64,000 bases of DNA, taken from positions 496,001 to 560,000 of the forward strand of contig CP060769.1 of assembly GCA_023205875.1 (NCBI GenBank), written 5' to 3'. Position 1 is the stretch's first letter, and each line of letters opens with the position of its first letter. The notes below the pieces were generated by a model. It searched no databases. It worked only from the letters and a program-made list of their open reading frames with translations, and was not told where the DNA came from. A program made the position numbers and the translations under genes. Of the stretch, positions 20,019-30,607 are shown one piece after another. Source of the stretch: Chloropicon primus (taxonomy: Eukaryota > Chlorophyta > Chloropicophyceae > Chloropicales > Chloropicaceae).

Positions 20019-20253
20019 TCCCCCCTTGTAACCGATATCATCATCTACCTCGCACCTCGAACTTTTTGATGTTCCAGCAAGCCAAGGCCTCCTCTTCCAG
20101 AGAGAAGGAAAAGCAGGACAGGACACAAGTGCAGGGACCTGACCTTGGAATCCAACAATCCAACCCATCCATCCCCTGCATCAGCATTGGCCTCAGTCTC
20201 CTTCCCCTTGCCCTCCAGACCTCTTCGAGGTGGTTCTCACCAGCTTTTCGGAG

Positions 20254-21438
20254 ATGATGATGATGATGTTGAGAGATACGATGACGACGATGGAGGTGGA
20301 GAAGGAAGTCCAGGAGCGATGCCTTACGTGCCATGCTGCCTCGAGGTCGGGCATCCCGCCATGCCTCGGCCTGGCTCACGAAGTGGCCGCTTCCAGCGGT
20401 GCCACGAAGAAGGGGATCCTCAACTTTAACACAAATAACAGACCACTGAGTGACGAGGAGAAGGAGAAGGAGAGGGAGAGGGCGTGCGAGCTCCTCACCT
20501 TGTCCCAGGACATCTGCAATGCGAGAAGCCACGCCGCTTGCCTGGACAAGCATGTGGAAAGGCAAACTGAAAAGGCGAAGGATTACTGCTGCATGTTGTC
20601 CAGAGTGCTGGAGAGGGAGGAGGATGACCTCCTGACTTGCCAGTTCAAGTGGAGGACTTACATCACCGCCACCAACGGATCCCTCGACCTCACCATCAAG
20701 GACGTCGCCCAAGAGCTCCGGGTGGCATTGGCGAACTATGCCCAGTGCGTGAGGCTGAACGCCCTGCAGGAGATAGACGACTCGAGGAGCGAAGAAGATC
20801 TCGCCGTGGTCTGCAAGAGCGTTGTGGGGGAGCTGAGAGTGGCTGCAGGGGCACTGGAGGCCGCTGGCAACGTAAAAACCCCCAAGGCGAAGGCGTATGG
20901 CATCCCATCCGAGGCGTGTCCCAGCATGGCACGCTCGATGGCAAAGGTTTGCTTGGGGGAGGCGCAGCTCGTTACCGCGCACAGGGCGAGCCTGATGAAA
21001 CTCTCCAGGCCGACGGTGAGTTCCCTTTACTTTGGAGCCGCTCAATTCTACGAGGAGGCGACAAAGGAGATCAAGGGGAACATCGGGGAGTTCAACGAAG
21101 TGAGCGAGCACCAAATGAAGTACTTGGCGTTCTGCTCCTGGCTTACCACGGCTCGAGCGATTGCTCAAATGGGCACGCACTGCCGGGAGCAGGACCAGGT
21201 GGGAGAGGCCATCGCTACCATGGAAGCCTCGCGAAGATTTTTGCTCAAGTGCAGGCCCCTGGCCGAGGACGACTCGGCCTGGATGGAAGTCTTCCAGAGA
21301 GAATGCGAGAGAATCATCGGGAGTCTCTCCAAGCTCAGGAAAGAGAACGAGATCGTGTTCTTCCAGACTGAGGCCAAGGCACCTGTACAATACCCAGAGG
21401 CAAAGCAAGTCGTGTCCCCTCTGCCCTTGGAGTTGTGA
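20254..21438 (+). CDS. BRO1-domain protein (BROX-like)
   Basis: 394 residues from the first in-frame ATG at 20254 (five consecutive ATG codons, so the start is approximate). The body is almost entirely helical. It carries BRO1-type features in the second half (SSLYFGAAQFYEEATKEIKG, YLAFCSWLTTARAIAQMGTH, GEAIATMEASRRFLLKCRP). BRO1 domains bind ESCRT-III subunits on endosomes. No V domain or proline-rich tail follows, so it resembles single-domain BROX and plant BRO1-like proteins rather than ALIX. Same strand as the upstream synthetase, convergent with MINDY (90 bases apart). Confidence 0.78.
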   Translation: MMMMMLRDTMTTMEVEKEVQERCLTCHAASRSGIPPCLGLAHEVAASSGATKKGILNFNTNNRPLSDEEKEKERERACELLTLSQDICNARSHAACLDKHVERQTEKAKDYCCMLSRVLEREEDDLLTCQFKWRTYITATNGSLDLTIKDVAQELRVALANYAQCVRLNALQEIDDSRSEEDLAVVCKSVVGELRVAAGALEAAGNVKTPKAKAYGIPSEACPSMARSMAKVCLGEAQLVTAHRASLMKLSRPTVSSLYFGAAQFYEEATKEIKGNIGEFNEVSEHQMKYLAFCSWLTTARAIAQMGTHCREQDQVGEAIATMEASRRFLLKCRPLAEDDSAWMEVFQRECERIIGSLSKLRKENEIVFFQTEAKAPVQYPEAKQVVSPLPLEL

Positions 21439-21528
21439 CCCATTTCAATTCTAGTTGGTTTGTTTGGTTTTGCTATTTATTACATTGCGTTGCTACTTTA
21501 CGACGCTCGTCCTGGGCGACTTCAAATT

Positions 21529-23127
21529 TTACATGATTGTGCACTTTTTGCTCTCTTTCGCGGCGTTTCTCTGGGCCTGCAACTGCATGTGCCTCTGCTC
21601 CTCCAGACGCTGTGCCTCCTGCCGTCTTCTGTGCTCCTCCTCCAGCCTTCGCTGCTCCGCTTGCTGAGCTTCCAGCTGAGCTGCCAGCTGCTCTTGCTCC
21701 TGCTGCTCGGCCTGCTGCATCTGAAGGGCAAGGGCGAAGTCCGTCTCTTCCTGGAGCTGGTGAAGCATGGCTGGATCATTGCCAGGGGTCGCGGCCGCCT
21801 TGTCCTCGTCAGTGAACCCAGAGACAAACTGATTGTTCCCGTGGGTGTCCGTCATGCATTCCCACACCACTTCTGGGACATCCCTGTACCCAGTGTCCGT
21901 CACAAGCAAATGGATCTTGTTCTTGAATTTGAAGACGGTAGAAAAGTGGTTGTTCCGGAAGAACACGGCCAGCTCCCTCTCCTTCAGCTCCGTCTGTAGG
22001 GCAAAAAGACCTTCAGTCGTCAGCTGACTCGAAGTCGTCTCCAAGAAATCCTGAATGGCGTAGCACTCGTACTGGGACCTCCCCCCCTCGTCCTCCATGG
22101 CCCGAAGCTCTTCCCTGCACTCCATCTCCAGCTGCTTTGCCGTCTTCTTCCCGACCTCCTCCTGGATGCCTTCGCCCCGCGCGTCGCTCTTTCCGACTTC
22201 GAGGTTGCAGCGGACCAAGGAAGCATCCTCCCCTGCGGCGGTCGTCGTGGCTTCCCCCTGGTCGTCAAGGGACAGATCAATCAAGTCGCCGAGGCCACCC
22301 TCGCCCCCCTTGGCCCCCTCTCCCAACCCCAGTGTCAAAGAGACCTGAACCTTGTCGTCACCAGCCGCTGGGCCCAGGGGAGCCGCGTACTTCTGGTCCT
22401 CGGACGCCTTCAGGGTCAAGACCTCGTTCAGCTTCTCCTGGACTTTCCTCCTCTTCTGCTCGCCCACGTCCCACCTCACGACCTTCTCCACCAACTGGTT
22501 GTAGCTCATCTCGCCCACGAACTTGGCGTGCTCGCTCTCCGGGGCGTATAGCCACCCGTGGAAGAGAGAGATGTCCAGCAGGTCGAATATCGCCACCTCG
22601 TCGGTGAACTCAAAGGCCCTGCAGCCGAAGAACCGAGGGTTCACGTCCACCCCGGTGAGAAGCTTGGGCAGAATCGATATGGCGTCGCTGATATTCTGCC
22701 TGATCGTCTCCGTCCTGAGGTGCATCTCGCTCACCGTTCTGGGAGACGAAGGAAAGTCCGCGCCCGGACCCGCCGCGTTCAGTCCTCCCTGCTTCGTCTC
22801 CTTGTTCGCGTCCAGCATATGCTCCGCCACGATGGACATGAGCTGCTGGATGTGCACCGTCCTCGCTTCCTTGCACCGCTCCGGCAGCTGCACCGTGTTC
22901 CTCAGAAGCAACGCGTTCGCTATCGCGAGCAGAGGGCACGGACCGTTCGCGTTCTGCAGTATTATCGTCACCTCCCTTCCAAAAAAAGGTATCGTCTTCA
23001 ACTCAAACACCTGCTCCTGTTCCTGCTCTGCCGAACCTTGTCCCGATGTTCCCTCTCCCCCTCCGCCGCCACCCCCACTCCCTCCCCTCTGTCTGCCTCC
23101 AACATCATCCACTCTGCTGCCCTCCAT
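21529..23127 (-). CDS. MINDY-family deubiquitinase (Lys48-chain type)
   Basis: 532 residues from the ATG at 23127. After a Gly-rich N-terminus, the catalytic centre is ILQNANGPCPLLAIANAL with nucleophile Cys64 and oxyanion Gln58; the catalytic His lies in FFRNNHFSTVFKFK (about 394). A ubiquitin-binding MIU-like helix follows (LQEETDFALALQMQQAE), then a long Gln/Glu/Arg coiled coil. The protein ends KKCTIM, a CaaX-type prenylation motif, suggesting membrane attachment. MINDY-1/2 trim Lys48-linked ubiquitin chains. An acidic insertion separates the two halves of the catalytic domain. The catalytic residues look complete. Confidence 0.9.
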   Translation of the reverse strand: MEGSRVDDVGGRQRGGSGGGGGGGEGTSGQGSAEQEQEQVFELKTIPFFGREVTIILQNANGPCPLLAIANALLLRNTVQLPERCKEARTVHIQQLMSIVAEHMLDANKETKQGGLNAAGPGADFPSSPRTVSEMHLRTETIRQNISDAISILPKLLTGVDVNPRFFGCRAFEFTDEVAIFDLLDISLFHGWLYAPESEHAKFVGEMSYNQLVEKVVRWDVGEQKRRKVQEKLNEVLTLKASEDQKYAAPLGPAAGDDKVQVSLTLGLGEGAKGGEGGLGDLIDLSLDDQGEATTTAAGEDASLVRCNLEVGKSDARGEGIQEEVGKKTAKQLEMECREELRAMEDEGGRSQYECYAIQDFLETTSSQLTTEGLFALQTELKERELAVFFRNNHFSTVFKFKNKIHLLVTDTGYRDVPEVVWECMTDTHGNNQFVSGFTDEDKAAATPGNDPAMLHQLQEETDFALALQMQQAEQQEQEQLAAQLEAQQAEQRRLEEEHRRRQEAQRLEEQRHMQLQAQRNAAKESKKCTIM

Positions 23128-24043
23128 CCCTCTCTCCGCCTCCACTCAAAACGCGCTCGACAGCGAACCACGGCGTTGTATCGGGCGAGCGTTGGCTCTT
23201 TCGAATGCTCACGAGGTGACGCTCCCCTTGTGGCCTTCCTCCTCCCCTTTACGCGACCGAAGCGACCACTGCCTCCCCTCTCCCCTCTTTCTCTCTGGAC
23301 CAAAACAAGCGGATGGCAACCTCTTCGGCGTCCAAAATCCTCACCAGAGCGTTGCTTCGTTCAAACAAAAGCTCGACGGAAAGATCTCAAGACGATGCGT
23401 TCGCCTGTTGCCTTCCCTTCCCTGTCCCTTGTCCCTCTCTTCCCTCTACTCCGCGCCCAACCCTCCGCTCTCTCGTGTTCTCCGCGCAGCAGCGAAGCTT
23501 GTGTCACGGGGAGGAGAAGCAGCGGCGGCTTGCGCGGGAAGGGCGAAGGAGTCCGTCTCCTTTCACAAGAAACGACGCGCGAGGGAGGGAGAAACAGAGA
23601 AAGGAGAGGACGTAACGAGGTGTTGCGTCTTACGAGCATTCCGACGATACCTCACAAGAACGGTTTGGCTCTCATTGCGCTCGAGGGAGAGGATCGAGGA
23701 CGAAGGATTGGTCTGCAGAGTTTTGTGGCTTCGAAACCCAGTTCGTTCCTCGCGGAGACCAAAACGCTTCGTCGCTCGAGAGGGGCGCCGTTACCGTCCT
23801 CGCTGCCGAATAAAGTAACGCCTGCGAGTCGCTCGTCTAGCGGTGCACACACAGAGAGAGGAAGAGGAAGAGGAAGAGGAAGGGGAAGAGCATCCCATCC
23901 GAGCACAAGGCATCCCTGGCGGCTTGAATTGCATTGCATTCCGTCGTTGTCTTGAAGGCATTGTCCTTCTTGGTGCTGGTTGCATTGGTCCTTTGGATTG
24001 CGTTCGTGCGGTGAGCGGAGCGGAGGGGGTTTACGGTTTCAGC
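23128..24043. other. Divergent intergenic region
   Basis: Long shared upstream region of MINDY (minus) and BUD20 (plus). Holds GAGGAA low complexity near 23860 and several open frames with no domain. The BUD20 frame stays open upstream of its ATG to about 23843 without conserved sequence. Confidence 0.45.
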
Positions 24044-24571
24044 ATGGTGAAGGGTTCTGGAGGAAAGGAGAGTGGAGGAGGGCACGGGGTGAGGAGGACC
24101 TCGTTCAAGCGGGCGAGGCGTGCGAGGTTCAGGGTCAGGGGGGATGACCAGATAAGGAAGGACCTCGAGAAGGGGAAGGGCGAGAGGGAGACCGTGGATG
24201 GGAGGCTCGTGGGACCTGTGGGGACCATCAATAAGGTGGTCCTGGACGATGACATACCCGGCTGCGGGAAGTTCTTTTGTGCCGTCTGCGCGAGGTACTT
24301 TGCGAACGAGGAGTCCCTTCGGTCGCACAACAAGACGAAGAAGCACAAGAGGAGGCACAAGCTGTTTTACGACAGAAAGACTGGGGAGCTGAGGAGCGAG
24401 GAGGACATCCACCACTCGCAGGACGTGGCGGACCGGGCCAAGGGAAGGGGCAGAACAGACAACGGGCAGAGGCTAGGACGCGGCGGCGCGGCGACCATGG
24501 CGACCGAGACACTGAGCGCCGCTGCAGCCGGAGGCAACCAGGACGAGCCCGTGGACTTCGGGGAGCTCTGA
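24044..24571 (+). CDS. BUD20: C2H2 zinc-finger ribosome biogenesis factor BUD20/ZNF593
   Basis: 175 residues. The basic N-terminus (VRRTSFKRARRARFRVRGDD) precedes the family pattern DDQIRKDLEK...DDDIPGCGKFFC and a single C2H2 finger CAVCARYFANEESLRSHNKT followed by KKHKRRHKL. BUD20/ZNF593 proteins associate with pre-60S ribosomal particles and assist their export from the nucleus. The C-terminus is low-complexity and ends DFGEL. The ATG at 24044 is chosen because it leads directly into the conserved basic segment. Confidence 0.88.
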   Translation: MVKGSGGKESGGGHGVRRTSFKRARRARFRVRGDDQIRKDLEKGKGERETVDGRLVGPVGTINKVVLDDDIPGCGKFFCAVCARYFANEESLRSHNKTKKHKRRHKLFYDRKTGELRSEEDIHHSQDVADRAKGRGRTDNGQRLGRGGAATMATETLSAAAAGGNQDEPVDFGEL

Positions 24572-25048
24572 GTGCGGGGTCTAAGGCATACACGAGAGAG
24601 AAGAAGAGAGAATTCATGTGTAATCTTATCTTACATTATTTAATGCTCGCTTGCGTACGCCGCCGTCCACCACAAATCCTGCCCCCTGCTCCTCCAGGTG
24701 CCCACCCCCTCCAGGTCGATGCGCGTGAATGAATGGAGGGCGAGGGCCCACAGACCCTGATGCATCATGAATGCATCCACCTCCCCTCTTCCCCTCTGCA
24801 CTGGCCGATGCACCCGAATGCATGGCGGTAGAGGAAAGAAGCTAGGCAAGGAAGTAAATCACGCCTCATGACCCTTCCCCTCCCCGCTCCTCCCCCCTTT
24901 CCCCCTTGCCTTGCTTCCTCCTCCTCCCTTGTGCTTCCGCTTCCTCCTGCCCTGGCGCTGGAGATGAAGGGAAGGGCTCCATCATTGAGAGCCCCGCCAC
25001 CGACGAGAGAGAAAGAAGACGAAGACGAAACACAAGAGCGAGGCCAGA

Positions 25049-25086
<38 letters not shown>

Positions 25087-25301
25087 GAGGAGCGACCACT
25101 GCCAACCCTCACCACATCACACCCTCGCCGCCTTTCTTTCTCTTCTTTCCAAACCACAACACACAAGAGCAGAGCCAGAGCAGAGCAGAGGAGAGGAGCA
25201 GAGGAGAGGAGAGGGCAAACCACTCGAGTGCATTCCATCCCAGTGACAAGAGCAGAGCAGAGGTGAAGTGAAGTTGTGTTGTGTTTTGTGTTTTGTGCAG
25301 G
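24572..25301. other. Intergenic, low complexity
   Basis: Between BUD20 and the SNARE gene (same strand). Contains a GAGGAC hexamer run (about 25050-25090) and AGCAGAG repeats (25164-25260). Just before the SNARE start, a T/G-rich stretch ends in TTTTGTGCAG, which looks like a splice acceptor, so a 5'-UTR intron is possible. No gene recognised. Confidence 0.45.
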
Positions 25302-26127
25302 ATGTCGAGCGATTCTTGGATGCGCGAGTACAGCGAGGTGAAAGCGTCTTGCGATGAGGTATACGAACTTATTCGGGAAAGGAACGCGATGACGTCCTCC
25401 TCTTCGTCTTCCCTTGGGATGACCATGAGTCAACAGACAGGTCAGGAGGTGCACAAGCTGAGCGCGCAGTGCAGGAGGAAGCTAACGAGCTTGAACAACA
25501 AGATCAACGAGTTGGACAAAAGCGTCGGTCAAGAGAAAGGAGGTCAAGTAACGCAGAGGGAACAAAACAGGAGGACGGAACTCGTGAACGCCCTCAGGGT
25601 GAGGAAGGACCAGCTCAAGGAACTCATGGCCAAGGACAACTCAAGGAACGAGAGGACCAAGCTCCTCGAGACACAAGGTAACACCCAATGGCAATGACAT
25701 CCGCGTGACATGACATGACTTTGGGACTGAAACTGAAACGTGTTTTGGGTTTTGGTTTGCTTCAGGTGACGGTGCGAGGAAGCCGGGCGCGGAGACGGTG
25801 GAGACTGCTGGGTTGGACTCCAGGGGCATCCTGCAGCTTCAGAAGCAGGCTTTGAGGTCCCAGGAGGACGAGATTGCGGAGCTCGGGAAGGCGGTGAGGA
25901 ACACCAAGCACGTGGCCCTCGCCATCAACGACGAGGTGGACCTCCACCAGAGCCTGCTGGACGACCTCGACAACTCGGTCGACAAGACCCAGTCCTACAT
26001 GAAGTTTGCCAGGAGGAAACTGGAGCAAGTCTCCAGGAAGAGCGGGTCCTGCAAGTTCATCATGATCATGATACTGCTCATCGTTGTCCTCGCCGTCGTC
26101 ATCTCCATGTCCAAAATGATGTCCTAG
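25302..26127 (+). CDS. Qc-SNARE, SYP5/syntaxin-8-like
   Basis: 245 residues from two exons, 25302-25677 and 25766-26127, with an 88-base intron splitting a Gly codon. The N-terminal helical part begins SDSWMREYSEVKASCDEVY, like plant SYP51/52 (WMKEYSEA). The linker has GLDSRGILQLQKQALRSQED, then the SNARE helix (about 160-218, TKHVALAINDEVDLHQSLLD). A C-terminal membrane anchor follows (KFIMIMILLIVVLAVVISM) with only a few luminal residues. SYP5 proteins act in fusion at the trans-Golgi, prevacuolar compartment and vacuole. The position is consistent with the other traffic genes in this part of the window, though no operon-like linkage is implied. Confidence 0.88.
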
Positions 26128-26147
26128 CCGAACAAGGGCGAGACCTC

Positions 26148-26200
26148 GAAGAAGAAGAAGAAGAAGAAGAAGAAGAAGAAGAAGAAGAAGAAGAGAAGAA
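26148..26200. repeat. (GAA)n microsatellite
   Basis: Run of GAA triplets just after the SNARE stop codon, in the 3' region between convergent genes. Confidence 0.95.
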
Positions 26201-26312
26201 GAGTCTGTCTTGTCTTTTCTCTCCTCGGCGTCAATATTTTTTTTAGCAAAGCAAAGCAAAGTTGATTGAAAAAAGAAAAAAAAAATGATTTGTTCTACGT
26301 GCTTGTTGCCCA

Positions 26313-27125
26313 CTAGTAAGGCACCGACCCCGCCTTCTTCTTCCAGGCTTCCACGTTCTCCCCGGCGAGGCCACGGTTTCCTCCCGCGGCCCACTCCCTC
26401 AGTCCTCCCCTGACGTGCCCCACCTTGCTCTTCGGAACGTTTGCCTCATCCACCGCCTTGTACACCGCCTGAAGGGACCGGCTCTGCTTTCCGTAGATGA
26501 AGCCAGGCACCGGCTCGCACGTCCCGCCGGCATCACACATGAAGTACAACCTCTGGTCCTCCGCCATACCCTGGTACACCTTGGCCACCTCTGTGACGAA
26601 CTCCGGGTTCTCCTCCGTTCCCTTCACGCCATTGATGGCGCAGAACAACGTCTTCACCGCATTCGCCACCGAGACCGTCGTAATCGGACGGAATATCGGC
26701 ACCGACACCGCATCCACCGCATGCACCTTCCCACGCCACGCACAGCATCCAGCAGCACAACGATGAACAAGTTGTTAAAATGGTGAAGCAGAGAGGAGAA
26801 GGAAAAGGAAAAGGAGAAGGAGACTCACCTCTTCGTAATCCCCTGGCATCCTGACATCGATGATGACGGCCTTATTCTCCTCCGCCATGTCGAGTGCCTC
26901 ATCACACGAGGACAAAACCAACGAACCTTCCTCCATCCACTTGTACAAGTCCGGCTGCATGGTTTCCCATGGTTTCACAGCCCTGCAGGGTCTCAGGACT
27001 CGAACCGAGTGACGGAGTGTTACAGTTGGAGTCCCAACATGTGGCCTGACCCTCAATGGACCCTGCGCTGCCGTCATGGCGCCCCTCGCGCCGCTCCTCG
27101 TCCTCCACTGCGTCGCCATCGCCAT
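26313..27125 (-). CDS. Rhodanese-like domain protein, chloroplast type (STR10-like)
   Basis: 236 residues from two exons, 27125-26829 and 26726-26313, joined in phase 0 (GDYEE to VHAVDAVSVPIF). The acceptor has a weak pyrimidine tract. The first 45 residues are Arg/Thr/Ser/Ala-rich and look like a transit peptide. The rhodanese fold runs from AVIIDVRMPGDYEE through AVSVPIFRP to the active-site loop MCDAGGTCEP, then QSRSLQAVYKAV and VGHVRGGLREWAA. The extended loop after the active Cys matches plant chloroplast STR10-like proteins. Sulfurtransferase activity is possible but the physiological role of this subfamily is unclear. Confidence 0.82.
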
Positions 27126-27772
27126 GAGCTATCCACAACTGGACCAATGAGATCAGGATCTCGAGGAGTTTGGGTGAGGGGCGAGACTCAGGCCTTGATG
27201 GGCGGCGTGTGTCACGACAGAGGGAAAGGAAGGGAAAGAGGACAAGAAATCACGATTTTACGTCTCAACATCTTTCGAACGAGCCCTCACTCGACCCATT
27301 TGGTGCTCGGATTGGTCGAGGAATCGACGGGGAGGACAGAAAACCATTAGCGTCAGTGCTGGATCCAGAACCTTTGAGGAGACATTTGTCGCCCATAACG
27401 GCGAGGTAAGCGTTCGATTGCTGTACCATCGGACCGAATATCTCTTTCTCTTTCGAGCGAACGCTCGCACGATCCTGTTGGCGTGACGGAAGGATAAGGT
27501 CGACCGGCCACATTGCTTCTCCCTTGGGGGATGGAGTTTGGAGGTCCGGGCGTTGATTGGCATCCCATCCGGAGGGAGGAGGGAGGAGTGGTCGTGGCGG
27601 AACAGTAATCGAACGCGCCTCGCACAAGCTTTCCAAAGACCTATCGCGCTCGACCACACTGCTTTTGCCTTGGTGCAAGAAAGGCGCCCCTGAGAGAGGA
27701 GGGACACAGCAGCAGGAGGGTTGTAGAGAGAGGAGGAGGGTGGGAGCTTCTTGACAAGCAAGTAAACGCATC
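27126..27772. other. Divergent intergenic region
   Basis: Between the rhodanese gene and the unknown gene at 27773. Open frames on both strands lack recognisable domains and are probably chance. No repeat of note. Confidence 0.4.
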
Positions 27773-28888
27773 ATGGCGCAAGCTCTTGCTGTTGCCTCGA
27801 CCGCGTTTTCCCTGGTGAACAACACGAAAAAGGCGGTGGATGTTTTCAGGAGCCTGAAAGAGGCGCCTGCCCTGTCCACCGCGTCGTTCCTCAAGAAGCT
27901 TGTGCTCGGAAGCATTCCAACTCTGACGATAGCAAAGAGCTTGGCAAACAGGAGTGAGGGGGTCGAGATCCTCTCTCCCGCGCTCGACCTGTTCGCGGAG
28001 ACTCTGGAGGAGTGCACCACTATCTTGGATGGCTTCAAGGCGTTTCGGGACGACCAAGAGGAGGGGGAGGAGCAGGAGACTTGGAACAAGTGGCTGCAGA
28101 AGAAGAATGGGAAGGACGCCCTCCTGAGCGTATGCACCCGGGTCCAGCAGAGCCAGCAGCTCCTCACGATGTGCCTCACCTCCCTCCAATTCTCTTGCCC
28201 CGGCCTGAGAATTGACCAGCCGTTTTACTTTCAACCGTCCGTGGTTTCCAAGGCCCACGACTTTCTCCTGGAGTTCGAGTTCGGGCGGATGGCCTCCCAG
28301 ACGCTGGCGTTCGCGATGCTGGCCAGGAGGACAAGGGGCTCCACCGTCAAGAGCTCCGCCCAGACGGTCTGGGAGCACCTTTATTACTGCAGAGTTTTGC
28401 TGGTGATTGGGGACGGGAAGAGGTGCACGCTACAGTTTCCGAGGCTGACCAAGAGGCCCACAGGACTGGGGGCCAGCCAGGGCGAGGGGAGCGACGACGA
28501 GGAGGAAGACTTCTCGCGGGATCTCGAGACGTTCGCGATAGACAGGGGCACTCGATTCTTCAGGTACACGAAGACCGAGATGCGTGGCCTTGACGTCTTG
28601 TTCTTGGAGGACAAGCACGACCTCGTCTACCAGCTGGACAATTACCTGATACACTTCGAGCGGAGCGGTAACGTCTCTGCGGAGCTTTTTGAGGCCATTA
28701 TTTGCCTGTGCAAGCTGAAGGATGGGAAGAACTTTCTGAGCAAGGTCCTGAGCTTGGACAACCCAGCGGATGTGCTTGAGGTCAAGGGGGAGCTCTCCGA
28801 AGTTGGGCCTTACTGGGAAGAGCCGAACGCGGAAAAGGCCAAAGAGCACGAGATCTACGAGAAATTAGCGCAGATGAATGTCAAGTGA
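27773..28888 (+). CDS. Conserved-looking helical protein of unknown function
   Basis: 371 residues, single exon, good codon use like its neighbours. The N-terminal half is helical (VASTAFSLVNNTKKAVDVF; PALDLFAETLEECTTILDGF). The centre is alpha/beta (EHLYYCRVLLVIGDGKRC) with an acidic loop (GSDDEEEDFSRDL). The C-terminal half has aromatic-rich segments (TRFFRYTKTEMRGLDVLFLE; DLVYQLDNYLIHFERSGN). No signal peptide, membrane helix or known motif. The N-terminus vaguely recalls four-helix bundles of membrane-associated adaptor proteins, but I would not name a family. The start at 27773 is the first ATG. Confidence 0.7.
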   Translation: MAQALAVASTAFSLVNNTKKAVDVFRSLKEAPALSTASFLKKLVLGSIPTLTIAKSLANRSEGVEILSPALDLFAETLEECTTILDGFKAFRDDQEEGEEQETWNKWLQKKNGKDALLSVCTRVQQSQQLLTMCLTSLQFSCPGLRIDQPFYFQPSVVSKAHDFLLEFEFGRMASQTLAFAMLARRTRGSTVKSSAQTVWEHLYYCRVLLVIGDGKRCTLQFPRLTKRPTGLGASQGEGSDDEEEDFSRDLETFAIDRGTRFFRYTKTEMRGLDVLFLEDKHDLVYQLDNYLIHFERSGNVSAELFEAIICLCKLKDGKNFLSKVLSLDNPADVLEVKGELSEVGPYWEEPNAEKAKEHEIYEKLAQMNVK

Positions 28889-29210
28889 CGATGATTGTGA
28901 GTCAGAACGAACTCGGACGCGTTGTGCTGGATTGATCTACTTGTATTTTTTTTTTATTACCTGATTGTGCTCGTCCACCCCATGCATCCTCGCCCTGGAG
29001 ATCGATGCCAAAGCATCCCACGCCTCCACTTTCCTCAAGCGGTGGCTGAAACGAAAGTCAGTTAGAAAGCGCAGCCGCCTATCCCTCCCCCTCCCTCCCT
29101 TCCCCCTCGTGTACCATCATGGACCATGCATGCATGGCCTCCTCCCTTGGCCTTGGCCTTGGCCTCCCTGCTGCTCCCGGTTCATCTCGCCAGACGGAGC
29201 AGCGGAAAAG
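28889..29210. other. Intergenic region
   Basis: 3' region of the unknown gene and 5' region of the RNase T2 gene. A T-run near 28950 and a GGCCTT repeat near 29149-29166; no gene. Confidence 0.4.
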
Positions 29211-30182
29211 ATGGCGCCTGGGGGGATCAAGTCGGTTGGTTGGTTGGTTTTCTTCGCCCTGGCGGCGACGGCGGGAGCGGTGCAGGCAACGAGGCAACCA
29301 AGAGTCTTGCAAAGAGACATCGATCATGGAAAGGACACCGTCGACTTTGATTACTTCGGTACGTGCGCTCATTCGTTCGGTTCGTTCGTTCGTTCATTCT
29401 TTCATTCGCTGCAGGAGCATGTTCGTTGCCTTTCTACAGAGGGGAGGACGTGGTGAACTGACTCATGCGTGACCCTACTGCGATGCTTCGTGATGCTTCG
29501 TGCGTCTCCAGTGTATACGATGACTTGGCCGGGCACTTTCTGCGAGGAGAAGAGGTGCACCAAGGAGCCCAACTACTTCACCGTTCATGGTTTGTGGCCC
29601 AATTATGAGAACGGCAAGTGGCCAGCGTTCTGCAACTCGTCGTATCCATTCAATGTGGATGAGATCGAGGACATTCTTCCTACGATGAACAAGGTAAGAA
29701 CTCGGCGGCAAGGCTTGTGGAGCCAACGCTGCGTGGCGCTCGACGAGCAAGGGCTGAACACACAGTTTGCTTTCCTACTCCTTTGTCCCTTTGTTGCCCA
29801 GATATGGCCCGATGTTCTTTCCAGTCACAACGGGAACTGGTTGTGGAGCCACGAGTGGAGCAAGCACGGCACGTGTGCCAAGCCCGTGCTGAACGGGGAG
29901 CACGAGTACTTCTCCAAGGCGCTGGCGTTGTACGACGTCCTCAATCCGACCGAGGTGTTTATCCAGAACGGCATCGTTCCTTCGAACGAGAAGACGTACG
30001 ACTTGGACACGGTTTTGAACGTGTTGGTGACTTCCTTTGGGCACACGTTCCAGGTGAGCTGCCAGGAGAGCGGGGAGGACCTGTTCCAGATTGAGTACTG
30101 CTTGCAGAAAGACTTCCAGGGCAGGAGCTGCGGCAGTCAGCTGAACGGAAACTGCAAGAAAGAGATTCGCATTCCTGCATAG
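29211..30182 (+). CDS. Secreted RNase T2 family ribonuclease
   Basis: 236 residues from three exons: 29211-29358, 29512-29693 and 29802-30182. A signal peptide (SVGWLVFFALAATAGAVQA) is followed by FDYF joined across the first intron to VYTMTWPGTFC, the classic family start. The two active-site blocks are FTVHGLWPNYENG and HEWSKHGTCA, each with its catalytic His. Paired cysteines and a C-terminal disulfide region (CLQKDFQGRSCGSQLNGNC) are present. These enzymes cleave RNA through a 2',3'-cyclic phosphate in the secretory pathway, vacuole or outside the cell. Its stop lies only 16 bases from the start of the tandem duplication that carries the cationic secreted peptides. Confidence 0.93.
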
Positions 30183-30607
30183 CTGGCCCGAGGCTTTGTA
30201 CTGTACAAGGAGGTCCAAGCAAGCCTCTTAAAGACTTGCACGGGACTGAGTTATTCTTATTCATTTCAAACTATAATTCACCTAGATACTCTCGAACACC
30301 ACGAGCGAGGCCATTCCTTCGCTTCACACGCGCTCTCCCATGGCCCGACCGAGGCCTGCAGACCAACGAAGCATCGGTGCGGCAGTGAGATCATCCGTGA
30401 TGATCGATCTCATCACGAGAGAGAGGCGATGGACAGCTGCCCCAGCTTGTGCCGACAGGCGTTCACACTCTGCTGTCGATGAGTCCTGCGGCGGCGGTCA
30501 CGCTCGCGGACAAGCAAATAAGCGGTGTGATGTGCAGTGATGATGAAAGAGGTAATGGAATTAAATCAATAAAGAGCTTGCTTAACTTATCATTGCGGAA
30601 AAGCCTT

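Noticed and set aside
26980-27020. tRNA-like T-arm sequence (GGTTCGAGTCC on the minus strand)
   Set aside because: It lies inside the transit-peptide coding part of the rhodanese gene and no cloverleaf or A box could be built around it.
27258-28179. Minus-strand frames upstream of and overlapping the unknown 371-residue gene
   Set aside because: Low-complexity, Arg/Ser-rich, overlapping a better gene on the plus strand.
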